Shown here in pieces: positions 24,250 through 32,957 of a DNA stretch of 64,000 nucleotides. Numbering within the stretch: the stretch's first letter is position 1; the number at the start of each line of letters is the position of its first letter. The translations under genes and the position numbers were made by a program. The DNA is from Actinomycetes bacterium. GTDB taxonomy: Bacteria; Actinomycetota; Acidimicrobiia; Acidimicrobiales; Ilumatobacteraceae. The stretch is from positions 50,703-114,702 of the forward strand of contig JANYCT010000085.1 of NCBI GenBank assembly GCA_025360105.1. The letters run 5' to 3'. Under the pieces are notes generated by a model, which was given only the letters and a program-made list of their open reading frames with translations, searched no databases and was not told the DNA's origin.

Positions 24250-25335
24250 TCAGCGCGGGCGAGCGTCGAGGAGGCGGACGGCGTTGAGCGACTCGATGCG
24301 TCGTTCGGCGATCTGATCGGCCGCGCGGTAGTACGCGATGTCTTCAGCATCGGCGATGTCGAAGACTTCGAGCGTCCGGTCGTACACGCGGTGCACGTTG
24401 GCCCACGCCCGCTCGGGTTGGAAGCCGCCCTTTCGAAAGCGATCTGTATCGAAAATGGTGCCGCCCGAATTGGCCACATAGTCCACCGCATACACGATGC
24501 CATGTGCCTGTAGCTCGTCACCGTGACGTTCTTCGGCGAAGATGTTGTTGGCCGAGCCGGCCACGATTGCGCAGCGCAGGCGACCAATCGTGTCGTCGTT
24601 GATCACGGCGCCGAGTGCGTACGGCGCAAAGATGTCGACGTCTTGGTCGTAGATCTGATCAGGTGCGACCGCGGTCACGCCGAACTCGGCGATCGCGGCG
24701 GCGATCTTGGCATCATCGACATCGGTGACAATCACGGTTGCGCCCTCGTCGACGAGCAGCTTCAGTGCCTTGTAGCCACACACGCCGAGACCCTGCAACG
24801 CCACGGTTCTGCCGGCGAGCGACGGGCTACCCCACACGCGCTGTGCGCACGCTTTGGTGGCGAGTACCGAGCTGAGCGCAGTGGCTGGGGAGATGTCGCC
24901 AGCGCCTCCCGCGTGTGCCGGAAGCGTGACCACGTGATCAGTCTCGGTGAGGAGCAACTCCATGTCGTCGAGCGTGGTGCCCACGTCTTCACCGGTGATG
25001 TATTCGCCGCCGAGTTGGTTGATGAACTTACCCATCGCGCGCATCAGCGCCTCGGTCTTGTCCTTCTTCGGATCGCCGATGATGACAGCCTTGCCGCCAC
25101 CCAGGTTCACACCTGCTGCCGCGTACTTGTACGTCATCCCGCGAGCCAGGCGCATGGCATCGAAGATCGCGTCCTCTTCCTTCGCGTAGGTCCACATGCG
25201 CAGGCCACCGGTGGCGGGCCCGAGTGCGGTGGAGTGGATCGCGATCACGGCGCGCAGGCCGGTGTCGGTGTCGTTGCAGATCACCACCTTTTTGAACTTG
25301 TAACGCTGCATGTAGTCGAGAATCCGTGCGTCCAC
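24250..25335 (-). CDS. Glu/Leu/Phe/Val dehydrogenase (leucine dehydrogenase type)
   Basis: A 361-aa NAD-dependent amino acid dehydrogenase for reversible oxidative deamination of branched-chain amino acids. The Gly-rich and catalytic Lys segment GMTYKYAAAGVNLGGGKAVI (about 69-88) is typical, as are GEDVGTTLDDM, and the Rossmann motif VALQGLGVCGYKALKLL (about 175-191). The short length and substrate-pocket region match leucine/valine dehydrogenases rather than hexameric glutamate dehydrogenase; substrate choice is inferred. Upstream in the transcript, 76 bases away, is an SDR gene, with a 16-bp tandem triplication in the gap. Confidence 0.87.
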   Translation of the reverse strand: MDARILDYMQRYKFKKVVICNDTDTGLRAVIAIHSTALGPATGGLRMWTYAKEEDAIFDAMRLARGMTYKYAAAGVNLGGGKAVIIGDPKKDKTEALMRAMGKFINQLGGEYITGEDVGTTLDDMELLLTETDHVVTLPAHAGGAGDISPATALSSVLATKACAQRVWGSPSLAGRTVALQGLGVCGYKALKLLVDEGATVIVTDVDDAKIAAAIAEFGVTAVAPDQIYDQDVDIFAPYALGAVINDDTIGRLRCAIVAGSANNIFAEERHGDELQAHGIVYAVDYVANSGGTIFDTDRFRKGGFQPERAWANVHRVYDRTLEVFDIADAEDIAYYRAADQIAERRIESLNAVRLLDARPR

Positions 25336-25366
25336 GAGTGGCTCCTTGCATCTTTGTTTCGAATGG

Positions 25367-25414
25367 TTGACCGAATCAGCTATTGACCGAATCAGCTCTT
25401 GACCGAATCAGCTA
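25367..25414. repeat. 16-bp tandem repeat, three copies
   Basis: Three contiguous 16-bp units TTGACCGAATCAGCTA, TTGACCGAATCAGCTC and TTGACCGAATCAGCTA (one mismatch in total), with a further partial copy starting TTGA. The last unit includes the TAG stop codon of the SDR on the minus strand (25412-25414), so the array looks like an expansion of the sequence at that gene's 3' end. It fills most of the gap before the leucine dehydrogenase-type gene. Each unit carries TTGACC, but no good -10 element follows. Confidence 0.9.
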
Positions 25415-26182
25415 TTGAGCGGTGTATCCGCCGTCGATGAAGAGCACTGCGCCGGTGACGTAGCTGGAGGCGTCCGAGGCGAGGAAGACCACTGGACCCA
25501 CGAGTTCCTCCGGCCGGCCGCGCCGACCCATTGGTGTGAAGTTGAGCACCTGCTGCTGCTTTTCTGGTCGCTGGTGTTCGGTCGTCGCGCCGCGCATCAC
25601 GTTCTCGAAATAGCCCGGTGCGAACGCGTTCACGCGGATACCTCGCGACGCCCATTCGACAGCCATCACCTTGGTGAGTTGGTTCACGCCGCCTTTGGCC
25701 GCCGCGTATGCAGCGAGGCCCGCGATGCCGACGCCCGAAGCGATGGAGGAGTTGTTGGCAATCGAACCACCGCTGCCCTGCTTGAGCATCTGACGTGCCG
25801 CAAATTGCGAGCAGCTGAAATAGCCCTTCAGGTTGATGTTGAGGATCTCGTCCCACGCCTCTTCACTGGCATCTTCTGCGGGCTCGATGATGTCGATACC
25901 GGCGTTGTTCACAAGCACATCGAGCTTTCCGAAGTGCGCCACTGTGTCGCTGATGAGCTGTTCGCAGCTCGCCCGTTTGCCAGTGTCGGCCTGCAGGGCG
26001 AAGCTGATGCCGCCAGCATCGGCAATCTCCGTAGCAGTGTCGTGCGCCTCAGAGAGCGTACGCGAGCACACCACGACGCTGGCGCCCGCGTCGGCCATCC
26101 CCTTGGCGATGGCGCGGCCAAGTCCGCGACCCGAGCCGGTGATGACGGCCACTTTGCCGGTGAGATCGAACAGATTGCTCAT
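25412..26182 (-). CDS. Short-chain dehydrogenase/reductase (3-oxoacyl-ACP reductase-like)
   Basis: A 256-aa classical SDR. NAD(P) binding TGSGRGLGRAIAKG (about 15-28), the NNAG motif (LVNNAGI, near 88), catalytic Ser (NNSSIASG) and YAAAK are all intact. The C-terminus ends VLFIDGGYTAQ, the standard SDR finish. It acts in the cytoplasm on an unidentified hydroxy/keto substrate; FabG-like or 2-deoxy-D-gluconate dehydrogenase-like chemistry is possible. The ATG at 26182 has a convincing GGAG-type ribosome-binding site nine bases before it, so I prefer it to the upstream ATG at 26206. It is divergent from a second SDR, 142 bases away. Confidence 0.87.
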   Translation of the reverse strand: MSNLFDLTGKVAVITGSGRGLGRAIAKGMADAGASVVVCSRTLSEAHDTATEIADAGGISFALQADTGKRASCEQLISDTVAHFGKLDVLVNNAGIDIIEPAEDASEEAWDEILNINLKGYFSCSQFAARQMLKQGSGGSIANNSSIASGVGIAGLAAYAAAKGGVNQLTKVMAVEWASRGIRVNAFAPGYFENVMRGATTEHQRPEKQQQVLNFTPMGRRGRPEELVGPVVFLASDASSYVTGAVLFIDGGYTAQ

Positions 26183-26324
26183 GTGGTGGCGCTCCTCGAG
26201 ATGCATTCGTACAGAAAGTGATGAGAAGAATGATGGTAGGGAACTTCAGCTCGTGTGTCCATTGTGCACCGATCACTAACCGGCGGGTGCCCGTGGAACC
26301 CGCGTGATGCAGCAGAATCGGGGG

Positions 26325-27098
26325 ATGACATCTGACCTCTTCTCACTCGCAGGAAAAACGGCACTCGTCACCGGAGGCAGCCGCGGCATCGGCGCGATGA
26401 TTGCCCGTGGGCTGCTCGATGCTGGGGCCTCGGTGATCATCAGTTCACGCAAGGCCCAGGAATTGATGGCCGCGCAGGTCGAACTCGCAGAACATGGTGA
26501 GGTGCACGCCATCCCCGCCGATGTCAGCACGGTCGAGGGTTGCCGCACGTTGGCAGCACAGGTGGTCGAGCACTTTCCGGTGTTGAACATCCTCGTCAAC
26601 AACGCTGGTGCAACCTGGGGCATGCCGCTCGAGGACTTCACCGAAGCAGCATGGGACAAGGTGATGGACACCAACGTGAAGTCCCTGTTCTTCCTCACTC
26701 AGACCTTGCTTGCGAACCTGCGTGCCGGCGCGACCGCCGATGATCCGGCACGTGTGATCAACATCGGCTCCATCGACGGGCTGCACGTGAATCCCATGGA
26801 TACGTACTCGTACGCAGCAAGCAAGGCGGGCGTGCATCACCTCACCCGTGCGCTCGCGCGCAAGCTCGGGCCACAGCACATCACGGTCAACGCGATCGCG
26901 CCCGGACCGTTCGAAAGCAAGATGATGGCTGCGACCCTGCAGACCTTCGGCGACTCCATCGCCCGCTCAGCGCCTCTCGGACGCATTGGCCGCCCCGACG
27001 ATATGGCAGGCGTTGCCGTGTACCTCGCCAGCCGCGCCGGTGCGTATGTGACCGGTGCCGTGATCCCGGTTGATGGTGGCATCGCAACAACGTCGTAG
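26325..27098 (+). CDS. Short-chain dehydrogenase/reductase
   Basis: A 257-aa classical SDR: TGGSRGIGAMIARG cofactor loop (about 17-30), LVNNAGATWG, catalytic INIGSIDG (Ser) and YSYAASKAG (Tyr/Lys), ending VIPVDGGIATTS. The Arg after Ser in GGSRG suggests NADPH. This RhlG/FabG-like subgroup is common in organisms that degrade fatty acids or aromatics; the substrate is not deducible. The start is ATG at 26325 (MTSDLFSLAGK). A hairpin (27124-27142) separates it from helD. Confidence 0.86.
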   Translation: MTSDLFSLAGKTALVTGGSRGIGAMIARGLLDAGASVIISSRKAQELMAAQVELAEHGEVHAIPADVSTVEGCRTLAAQVVEHFPVLNILVNNAGATWGMPLEDFTEAAWDKVMDTNVKSLFFLTQTLLANLRAGATADDPARVINIGSIDGLHVNPMDTYSYAASKAGVHHLTRALARKLGPQHITVNAIAPGPFESKMMAATLQTFGDSIARSAPLGRIGRPDDMAGVAVYLASRAGAYVTGAVIPVDGGIATTS

Positions 27099-27123
27099 CG
27101 CCGATAGGATTTTCAGACCTTGT

Positions 27124-27142
27124 TTGAGGCCGTCCGCCTCAA
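27124..27142 (+). terminator. Hairpin between SDR gene and helD
   Basis: TTGAGGC-CGTCC-GCCTCAA is a perfect 7-bp stem with a 5-base loop, 25 bases after the SDR stop and 15 bases before the helD ATG. It could end the SDR transcript or be a leader structure limiting helD translation. No T tract follows, and no Shine-Dalgarno sequence is visible between it and the helD start. Confidence 0.45.
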
Positions 27143-27157
27143 CTCGGCCCCACCTCC

Positions 27158-29323
27158 ATGACGCACCAGCACCCCGATCTCGCCGATGAGCAGGCCTACA
27201 TCGATCACGCGTATCAGTGCCTCGAAACGAGCCGCACCGATGCGTGGAAACTGCGCAACATCCACGAGGGCACCCTCGGGGGCACCGTGCAGGCGCGCTA
27301 TGAGCGCGATGTCTTCGACGAGACGCTGGTCAACCGCTTGACGCAACTCGATCTCGGTGACGCCGCGCTCGTATTCGGCCGTATCGATCGGGTCGGGGCG
27401 GTTTCTCCCAGCGATGATTCCAAAGCCGTAGACACGTCCGACTCTGTTCAGGTCGAAAGCTTTCACATCGGTCGTCTCGCCGTCGCCGACGACAACCGCG
27501 AGCCCGTGGTGGTCGACTGGCGAGCCCCGGTGGCCGAGCCCTTCTACCGGGCGACCGGCCGCGAGCCGATGGGCCTCGCCCGTCGGCGTCACTTCGCTGT
27601 GCAGGGCCGCAATCTGCTCGGCATCGAGGACGAACTCTTCGGCGATGGTCATCTGGGCGTAGGGCAAGAAGACGATGTCGATGCCAAGCCCGGTGCCGGA
27701 TTGCGTGGATACAGCACGTTGCTTGCGGTGCTCGAGCGTGGTCGCACCGGCCAGTTGGGCGACATTGTTGCCACCATCCAGGGCGAGCAGGACGAGATCA
27801 TCCGCTCGCCCCAGGCCGGCGTGTTGGTGGTGCAGGGTGGTCCCGGCACCGGCAAGACCGTGGTGGCGTTGCATCGTGCCGCATACCTGCTTTACACGTT
27901 CCGCTTCCCGCTCGAAGATCAGGGCGTTTTGGTGATCGGGCCGAACCGAGTGTTCCTGCGCTACATCGAGCGCGTGCTGCCATCGCTCGGCGAAGCTGGT
28001 GTTGAGCAGGTGGTGCTCGCCGATCTCGTGCACGACGTCACCTGGGGCGGTCACGATGCGCCGCTCGCTGCGCGCACCAAGGGCGACCTGCGGATGTCGT
28101 TGGTGATCGACAAGGCCGTCACCGATCGCGAGCGTCCATTGCGCGAGGACGTGGTCGTTGGTTTCCGCACCGGATACCTACGCCTCCGTGCGCAGGAATC
28201 CATTCGCATCGTGCGTGCCGCGCAGCGTCGCTTCCGTCGTCACAACGCGGCACGGCGTTGGGTCGAAGGCGAAGTATGGGCGTCGATGGCAGCCACGTGG
28301 CGCGATAGCGATCTCACACCCGCGCAGGCCAAAGAAGGCATCCGCCATCTGCCCGAGATTCGCCTGGCGCTCGAACGCATGTGGCCCGTGCTCACGCCTG
28401 CCGAACTGCTGCACGATCTCTACGGGTCGAAGGCGTTGCTCAAGCTCGCCGCTGAGAAGCATCTCAGCGAAGCCGAGTACCTGTCGCTCTACCGCCCGCG
28501 TGTCGAGGACATCGAATCGGTTCGCTGGAGCGACTCCGATATCGCCCTGCTCGACGAAGCACGCAGTTACCTTGGCTCGCGGCCCGTGAAGAACGGTGCT
28601 CCCGAGGAAGCAGATGAGATCCGTACCTACGGGCACATCGTCATCGACGAGGTGCAGGACCTCACGCCGATGCAGTTGCGCATGGCGTCGCGGCGTTCGC
28701 TCAATGGTTCCATGACCGTGGTTGGCGACATTGCCCAGGCCACCGGTCCGCTGGCGCCGAACAGTTGGGACGATGTCGTCAAGCACCTGCCCGACCGCAA
28801 AGGCAGCCGCATCATCGGGCTCAGCGTCGGCTACCGCATTCCGGCCCAGATCATGGATGTCGCGAACCGGGTGATGAAGGCCGCAACACCGTCGCTTCGC
28901 CCGCCTACGGCCGTTCGCCAGGGCGAGGACTTCCCCGATTACGTCGAGGTGGCGTCAGCCGATGCGCTTGGTGCGGCCGTTGCTGTCGAGACGGCACGGC
29001 TCGTGAGCGAGATCGTCGACGGCAACATTGCCGTGGTCGCTCCTGACCCGATGGTGGAAATGATCTCGGCCGCGCTCACCGCTGCCAGCATCAAGCACGG
29101 CCGCGCGACGCGCACCGCGCTCGAAACCGGTGTCACCGTGGTGCCGGTGAGCGTGGTCAAGGGCCTCGAACTCGACGGTGTGGTGGTAGTAGAACCCGCA
29201 GCGATCGTGGCTGACGAGATGCAGGGTCTACGCGCATTGTATGTAGCGCTTACTCGCAGCACGCGCCGGCTCAGCATCGTGCATGCACAACCGCTGCCCG
29301 CTGCCATGCTCGCCGACGACTGA
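27158..29323 (+). CDS. helD: HelD-type RNA polymerase recycling ATPase
   Basis: A 721-aa UvrD/Rep-like superfamily 1 protein. The N-terminal region (about 1-160) contains a long charged helical arm and VVDWRAPVAEPFY, a HelD hallmark; Walker A is at about residue 227 (GGPGTGKTVVALHRAAYLL), Walker B at about 495 (VIDEVQDLTPMQ), then GDIAQATGPL and the C-terminal VKGLELDGVVVVEP...LYVALTRSTRRL motifs. HelD inserts into RNA polymerase and releases it from stalled or DNA-bound complexes; actinobacterial class II members have been linked to rifampicin tolerance. This is inferred from family; the gene is monocistronic in appearance and followed by a very strong hairpin. Confidence 0.9.
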   Translation: MTHQHPDLADEQAYIDHAYQCLETSRTDAWKLRNIHEGTLGGTVQARYERDVFDETLVNRLTQLDLGDAALVFGRIDRVGAVSPSDDSKAVDTSDSVQVESFHIGRLAVADDNREPVVVDWRAPVAEPFYRATGREPMGLARRRHFAVQGRNLLGIEDELFGDGHLGVGQEDDVDAKPGAGLRGYSTLLAVLERGRTGQLGDIVATIQGEQDEIIRSPQAGVLVVQGGPGTGKTVVALHRAAYLLYTFRFPLEDQGVLVIGPNRVFLRYIERVLPSLGEAGVEQVVLADLVHDVTWGGHDAPLAARTKGDLRMSLVIDKAVTDRERPLREDVVVGFRTGYLRLRAQESIRIVRAAQRRFRRHNAARRWVEGEVWASMAATWRDSDLTPAQAKEGIRHLPEIRLALERMWPVLTPAELLHDLYGSKALLKLAAEKHLSEAEYLSLYRPRVEDIESVRWSDSDIALLDEARSYLGSRPVKNGAPEEADEIRTYGHIVIDEVQDLTPMQLRMASRRSLNGSMTVVGDIAQATGPLAPNSWDDVVKHLPDRKGSRIIGLSVGYRIPAQIMDVANRVMKAATPSLRPPTAVRQGEDFPDYVEVASADALGAAVAVETARLVSEIVDGNIAVVAPDPMVEMISAALTAASIKHGRATRTALETGVTVVPVSVVKGLELDGVVVVEPAAIVADEMQGLRALYVALTRSTRRLSIVHAQPLPAAMLADD

Positions 29324-29375
29324 TTCTGCTGGCGCACCCGGACTGTGGCTCGTCTGTTATCCGTTCCTTGTTTCC

Positions 29376-29418
29376 CGTGAATGCTGAGCGCACCTCTACG
29401 GTGCGCTCAGCATTCACG
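29376..29418. terminator. 19-bp perfect-stem hairpin between convergent genes
   Basis: The arm at 29376-29394 and its exact reverse complement at 29400-29418 form a 19-bp uninterrupted stem around a TCTAC loop. It lies 52 bases after the helD stop and 60 bases before the stop of the convergent lipoprotein gene. There is no T run on either side, so if it terminates transcription it is the U-less type described in actinobacteria. It is the strongest inverted repeat I see in the window. Confidence 0.8.
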
Positions 29419-29478
29419 AAGCGAGTCGAGGCGGCTCGATCAGCTGTGACCGTGGTGGCAGGATGGAGCTGCGGTCGT

Positions 29479-29886
29479 TCAGCTGCGGTAGCTGTTCGTG
29501 AGCGTCGTGAGATTTCGGAAGCATTTGTCTGCGTCGGCTGGCCGGTTGAACTTGCGCCCCTTTTCGCACAGATCAACGGCGAAGTCGAACGTCTTGACGA
29601 GGTCGGGATTCCTTGCGGCGATCTCGGGTCGCGCGGCATTCCACAGGTTCGTGATCGCGTGCATCTGATCGTTCTTGTCACCCTGCGCACCGATGATGTT
29701 CGAGAGTTTGCCAGCCTCGATCACGAGTCGTGGCAACAACTCCGCAGCCGTGCCCGTCGGCAGGGTGGTGGTGCTGGCTACCACGGGTGCCTCAGTGATG
29801 GAGGAATCGATGGTGGTCTTCGCGCACCCGGAGATGCCGGCCACGAAGAGCGGCAGAGCAATGACCAGAATGCGGGTGCGAATCAC
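29479..29886 (-). CDS. Small lipoprotein, unknown function
   Basis: A 135-aa predicted lipoprotein. The signal peptide (TRILVIALPLFVAGISGC) ends with the lipobox ISGC; a Ser/Thr-rich linker follows, then a mostly helical domain with two cysteines (DLCEKGRKF and DKCFRNL) that could form a disulfide. I do not recognise the family. I use the GTG at 29886; reading further upstream would overlap the DtxR-type gene, which ends 10 bases away on the same strand, so the two are probably co-transcribed with the regulator first. Confidence 0.65.
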   Translation of the reverse strand: MIRTRILVIALPLFVAGISGCAKTTIDSSITEAPVVASTTTLPTGTAAELLPRLVIEAGKLSNIIGAQGDKNDQMHAITNLWNAARPEIAARNPDLVKTFDFAVDLCEKGRKFNRPADADKCFRNLTTLTNSYRS

Positions 29887-29896
29887 GGCATCCAAC

Positions 29897-30559
29897 CTAG
29901 GCAGTGACGAGGATGCGCGCGCTTGCGAAGGCCCCGACACCGACGTGACTTCCGTCGAGCTCAACCGTCATTGCGCCATCGGTGGAGGTTGCCGTGACCG
30001 TGCCGCTGCGGCCCGGGAGCAGCGAGACGCTCTCGAGGAAATCGAGCAGACCTGGTGTGAACTCCAGTTCCTCGGGGATTCGGCTGACAGTGAAACCTTC
30101 GCCTACCGACAGATCAACTAGGCGACGCGAATCGGGGGCCTCGTACTCGCTGCCGGGGATGGGGTTACCGTGCGGGCATGTAGTGGGGCTGCCGAGCAGG
30201 CGATCCATCGCGACCTCCACGTTCGCGCTGATGACGTGCTCCCACCGTCCGGCTTCGTGATGTGCCTCGGCCCACGACAAGCCGAGGATGTCGGTGAGGA
30301 AACGTTCGGCGAGACGGTGCCGGCGCACCACCTGTTGCGCAAGCGTGGTACCAGCGGAGGTGAGCCGGATGCTGGTGCCGGTGAACGTGATGAGCTCTTC
30401 GGACTCGAGCCGGCGGATCATTTCGGACACGGCGGGACGGCTGACATGCAGACGCTCGACGATGCGCGCCTGGATGACTTCGACATCGTCTTCTTGTAGC
30501 TCGAAAATGCACTCGCAGTATTCCTCGAACGCTGGATGATGCTCACCGGAGCTTGCCAT
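29897..30559 (-). CDS. DtxR/MntR-family metal-dependent repressor
   Basis: A 220-aa regulator with an N-terminal winged helix (VSRPAVSEMIRRLESEELI), a dimerisation/metal domain and a C-terminal SH3-like FeoA domain (about 150-220). Ancillary-site ligands are kept (RRHRLAERFL and AHHEAGRWEH). In the primary site, DtxR Met10 corresponds to Glu (FEEYCECIFEL) and Cys102 to Gly (EAGRWEH against EACRWEH), so it matches neither IdeR nor MntR exactly. It should repress metal-uptake genes when loaded with iron or manganese. The following small lipoprotein gene is probably in the same transcript. Confidence 0.85.
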   Translation of the reverse strand: MASSGEHHPAFEEYCECIFELQEDDVEVIQARIVERLHVSRPAVSEMIRRLESEELITFTGTSIRLTSAGTTLAQQVVRRHRLAERFLTDILGLSWAEAHHEAGRWEHVISANVEVAMDRLLGSPTTCPHGNPIPGSEYEAPDSRRLVDLSVGEGFTVSRIPEELEFTPGLLDFLESVSLLPGRSGTVTATSTDGAMTVELDGSHVGVGAFASARILVTA

Positions 30560-30680
30560 AGCATGAGCCTACCGCCGTGCCCTTGGCGCCGGTCCGCGTG
30601 CGCCCATCCTGACGCCGCCGCGACGTGTTTCGTTTCATCGCATTCCCGAACACCCGCCGACCGGCGAGATGCGAAGGTCA

Positions 30681-31901
30681 TCAACCAAAGCCAGAACCCA
30701 AGATGGCGGTGAGCTCGTTGTACTGACCGTGTACCGATCGCGCCGCTGCGGCCGTGACGCCGTCGATCACCTTGCTCATTCCGGTAGGCGACCACTCCCA
30801 CAACTCGAAGGCACCGTCTGCCGCAACCGCGGGCGACCGGCTGTTCACGAGCAACCGATGCCCGGGCAGCCAGCCGATCGGGTCGGAGATGTGATCGCCC
30901 TCTGGTGAGTTTGCCACCACTGCGGTGGTGGTGGAGTCACCAAGGAGCAACCGCGCCGACGAGTTGACCGTTGAGTACGACTGCGTCCAGGCGACGTCGC
31001 CCTCGTCGACCGGGCTCACCGTGAGCTGGGTGGGTGTGGTATCGGGCAGCTCGGCGAGGGTCAACAGCGTTGAGTTCGCGAAGGTATACCGGTGCAGATG
31101 CGAACTACCGTCGGCGTGCTGGTGCACGAACACAAGCGAGTCACCGGTCATGTCGAACGCGACCTCGGTGGCCGTGGTGCCGGCTTCGAGCGTTCCGATG
31201 CGCTGAGCGTTGGCGCCTCGGTTCGACGCGACGAAAACGCCAGGGCCTTGGCCATCGCGTCCGATGCCAGCCACAGCGATGTGTTTGCCCGCCGGATGAT
31301 ACGCGGCGCTGGTGATGTTGTCGGCGAAGGACACGTCGATGCGATTCGTCGAGTCGTGTGCATCGCGCCAGATCAGCTGACCGGTGGCCGCTTTCGGGGC
31401 GATGAGGGCTTTGCCCGTGGGAGATGACCACCGTAGGTTGATGTTGTTTGCGAAGTAACCGGTAGAGGCGAAGCTGCCATCGGCGCGCAGCATGGTGTCG
31501 GGTCCAACGAGTAGCTCGTCGCCATTCGGGCTCCAGCGCAACCATGTGGGCGACAGGCCCTGCAGATCTGCGAGGCACTGCAGCGTGCCATCAGCGGCGA
31601 CCCCGTAGAGCCGACTGGCTATGACGAAGGTGATCTGCCCGGCGGCCGAGGGTGGCGCAAGCACGCATGGTCCGTTGCTGGGCACGTCTGCGAGGGTGAA
31701 GCGAGCTGCGTTGGCAATCTCGGATGTGGCCACGGACGTGCCCGAACCCGTGTCAGGTGTCGACGCCTGCGGAGAGCTGGTCGTGGACGAGCTTGCCGGT
31801 GCTGGAGAAAGCGAAGGTAGAGGCGATGACGTTCGTGGACTCGAGGCACAGGCACTGAGAAGCACGAACGCGGCACACATGGCGAGACGCCGGCGTTTCA
31901 T
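30681..31901 (-). CDS. Secreted beta-propeller lipoprotein (TolB/WD40-like)
   Basis: A 406-aa lipoprotein: the signal peptide MKRRRLAMCAAFVLLSACASS has a clean lipobox (LSAC), then a Ser/Pro/Thr linker to about residue 60. The rest consists of repeated segments of the type LRWSPNGDELLVG, AAYHPAGKHIAVAG, VAFDMTGDSLVFVH and LTVSPVDEGDVAW, the blade pattern of TolB/PD40 propellers. It would sit outside the membrane, probably as a binding scaffold; no catalytic motif is seen. The ATG at 31901 is chosen because the longer frame upstream runs across the divergent aldo/keto reductase gene. Confidence 0.75.
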   Translation of the reverse strand: MKRRRLAMCAAFVLLSACASSPRTSSPLPSLSPAPASSSTTSSPQASTPDTGSGTSVATSEIANAARFTLADVPSNGPCVLAPPSAAGQITFVIASRLYGVAADGTLQCLADLQGLSPTWLRWSPNGDELLVGPDTMLRADGSFASTGYFANNINLRWSSPTGKALIAPKAATGQLIWRDAHDSTNRIDVSFADNITSAAYHPAGKHIAVAGIGRDGQGPGVFVASNRGANAQRIGTLEAGTTATEVAFDMTGDSLVFVHQHADGSSHLHRYTFANSTLLTLAELPDTTPTQLTVSPVDEGDVAWTQSYSTVNSSARLLLGDSTTTAVVANSPEGDHISDPIGWLPGHRLLVNSRSPAVAADGAFELWEWSPTGMSKVIDGVTAAAARSVHGQYNELTAILGSGFG

Positions 31902-31988
31902 GGTTGCGACCTTACGCGCATCTGGGGGGGCGGCGTGTCGAAGTCGCTCGGCCTGACGGACGCTCGATCTGGTTCGTAGAGTGGTGCG

Positions 31989-32957
31989 ATGCGCTACGTG
32001 AAGCTTGGTTCCACCGGTCTCGATGTGTCGAAGGTCTGCCTCGGTTGTATGAGCTACGGCGTGTCTGAACGCGGCGCGCACGAGTGGACGCTGGGCGAGG
32101 AAGAGAGTCGAGTGTTCATCCGCCGCGCGATCGAGGCGGGGATCAACTTCTTCGACACAGCGAACGTGTACTCCGATGGCACGAGCGAAGAGATCGTCGG
32201 GCGTGCGCTCAACGATTTCGCGACGCGCGAAGAGATTGTGTTGGCCACCAAGGTGTGTGGCTCGATGCGGCGCGGCCCGAACGGCAGTGGCCTGTCGCGC
32301 AAGGAGATCATGTTCGAGATCGACCAGAGCCTGCGCCGTCTGGGCACGGACTACGTCGACCTCTTCCAGATCCATCGATGGGATCCGCGCACGCCGATTG
32401 AGGAGACGATGGAGGCGCTGCACGATGTCGTCAAGGCCGGTAAGGCGCTGTACATCGGTGCGTCGTCGATGTGGGCGTGGCAGTTCGCAGCGGCGCAGTA
32501 CGCCGCCGAGCGAAACGGGTGGACGAAGTTCGTCACGATGCAGAACCACTACAACCTCGTGTATCGCGAAGAGGAGCGCGAGATGCTGCCGCTCTGTGTC
32601 GATCAGGGTGTTGGCGTGATTCCGTGGAGCCCGCTCGCCCGCGGATTACTGACGCGTGATCTCGCGGAGAGCACCAGCCGCAAGGAGACCGATGAGTTCG
32701 GCAAGACGCTGTATCCCGGTGCGAATTCCGTAGTCATCGAGCGCGTCGCCGAGATCGCGGCGCAGCGCGGCGTCTCGCGCGCCCAGGTCGCGCTCGCTTG
32801 GGTCGCCAAGCATCCGGCTGTCAGTGCGCCCATCGTCGGCGCGACCAAGCCGCACCACCTCGACGACGCCATTGCCTCCATCGACATCACGCTCACGGCC
32901 GATGAGATCAGCGCGCTCGAGGCGCCGTACACCCCGCAGGCCGTCTCCGGTTTCTGA
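31989..32957 (+). CDS. Aldo/keto reductase
   Basis: A 322-aa NADPH-dependent TIM-barrel reductase of the YajO/AKR11-like group. The catalytic tetrad is visible: Asp and Tyr in FFDTANVYSDG (about 53-63), Lys in VLATKVCG, and His in DLFQIHRWDPRTP. NADPH-binding SAPIVGATKPHHLDDA lies near the C-terminus. The ATG at 31989 is the first of the frame. It is divergent from the propeller lipoprotein with 87 bases between. The substrate is unknown. Confidence 0.9.
   Translation: MRYVKLGSTGLDVSKVCLGCMSYGVSERGAHEWTLGEEESRVFIRRAIEAGINFFDTANVYSDGTSEEIVGRALNDFATREEIVLATKVCGSMRRGPNGSGLSRKEIMFEIDQSLRRLGTDYVDLFQIHRWDPRTPIEETMEALHDVVKAGKALYIGASSMWAWQFAAAQYAAERNGWTKFVTMQNHYNLVYREEEREMLPLCVDQGVGVIPWSPLARGLLTRDLAESTSRKETDEFGKTLYPGANSVVIERVAEIAAQRGVSRAQVALAWVAKHPAVSAPIVGATKPHHLDDAIASIDITLTADEISALEAPYTPQAVSGF

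Noticed and set aside
25367..25414. Possible CRISPR-like array
   Set aside because: Units are directly contiguous without spacers, so it is a simple tandem repeat. The same holds for the other arrays.
31902..32549. Upstream extension of the propeller lipoprotein gene
   Set aside because: It would lie antisense to the aldo/keto reductase and bury the clear lipoprotein signal peptide.
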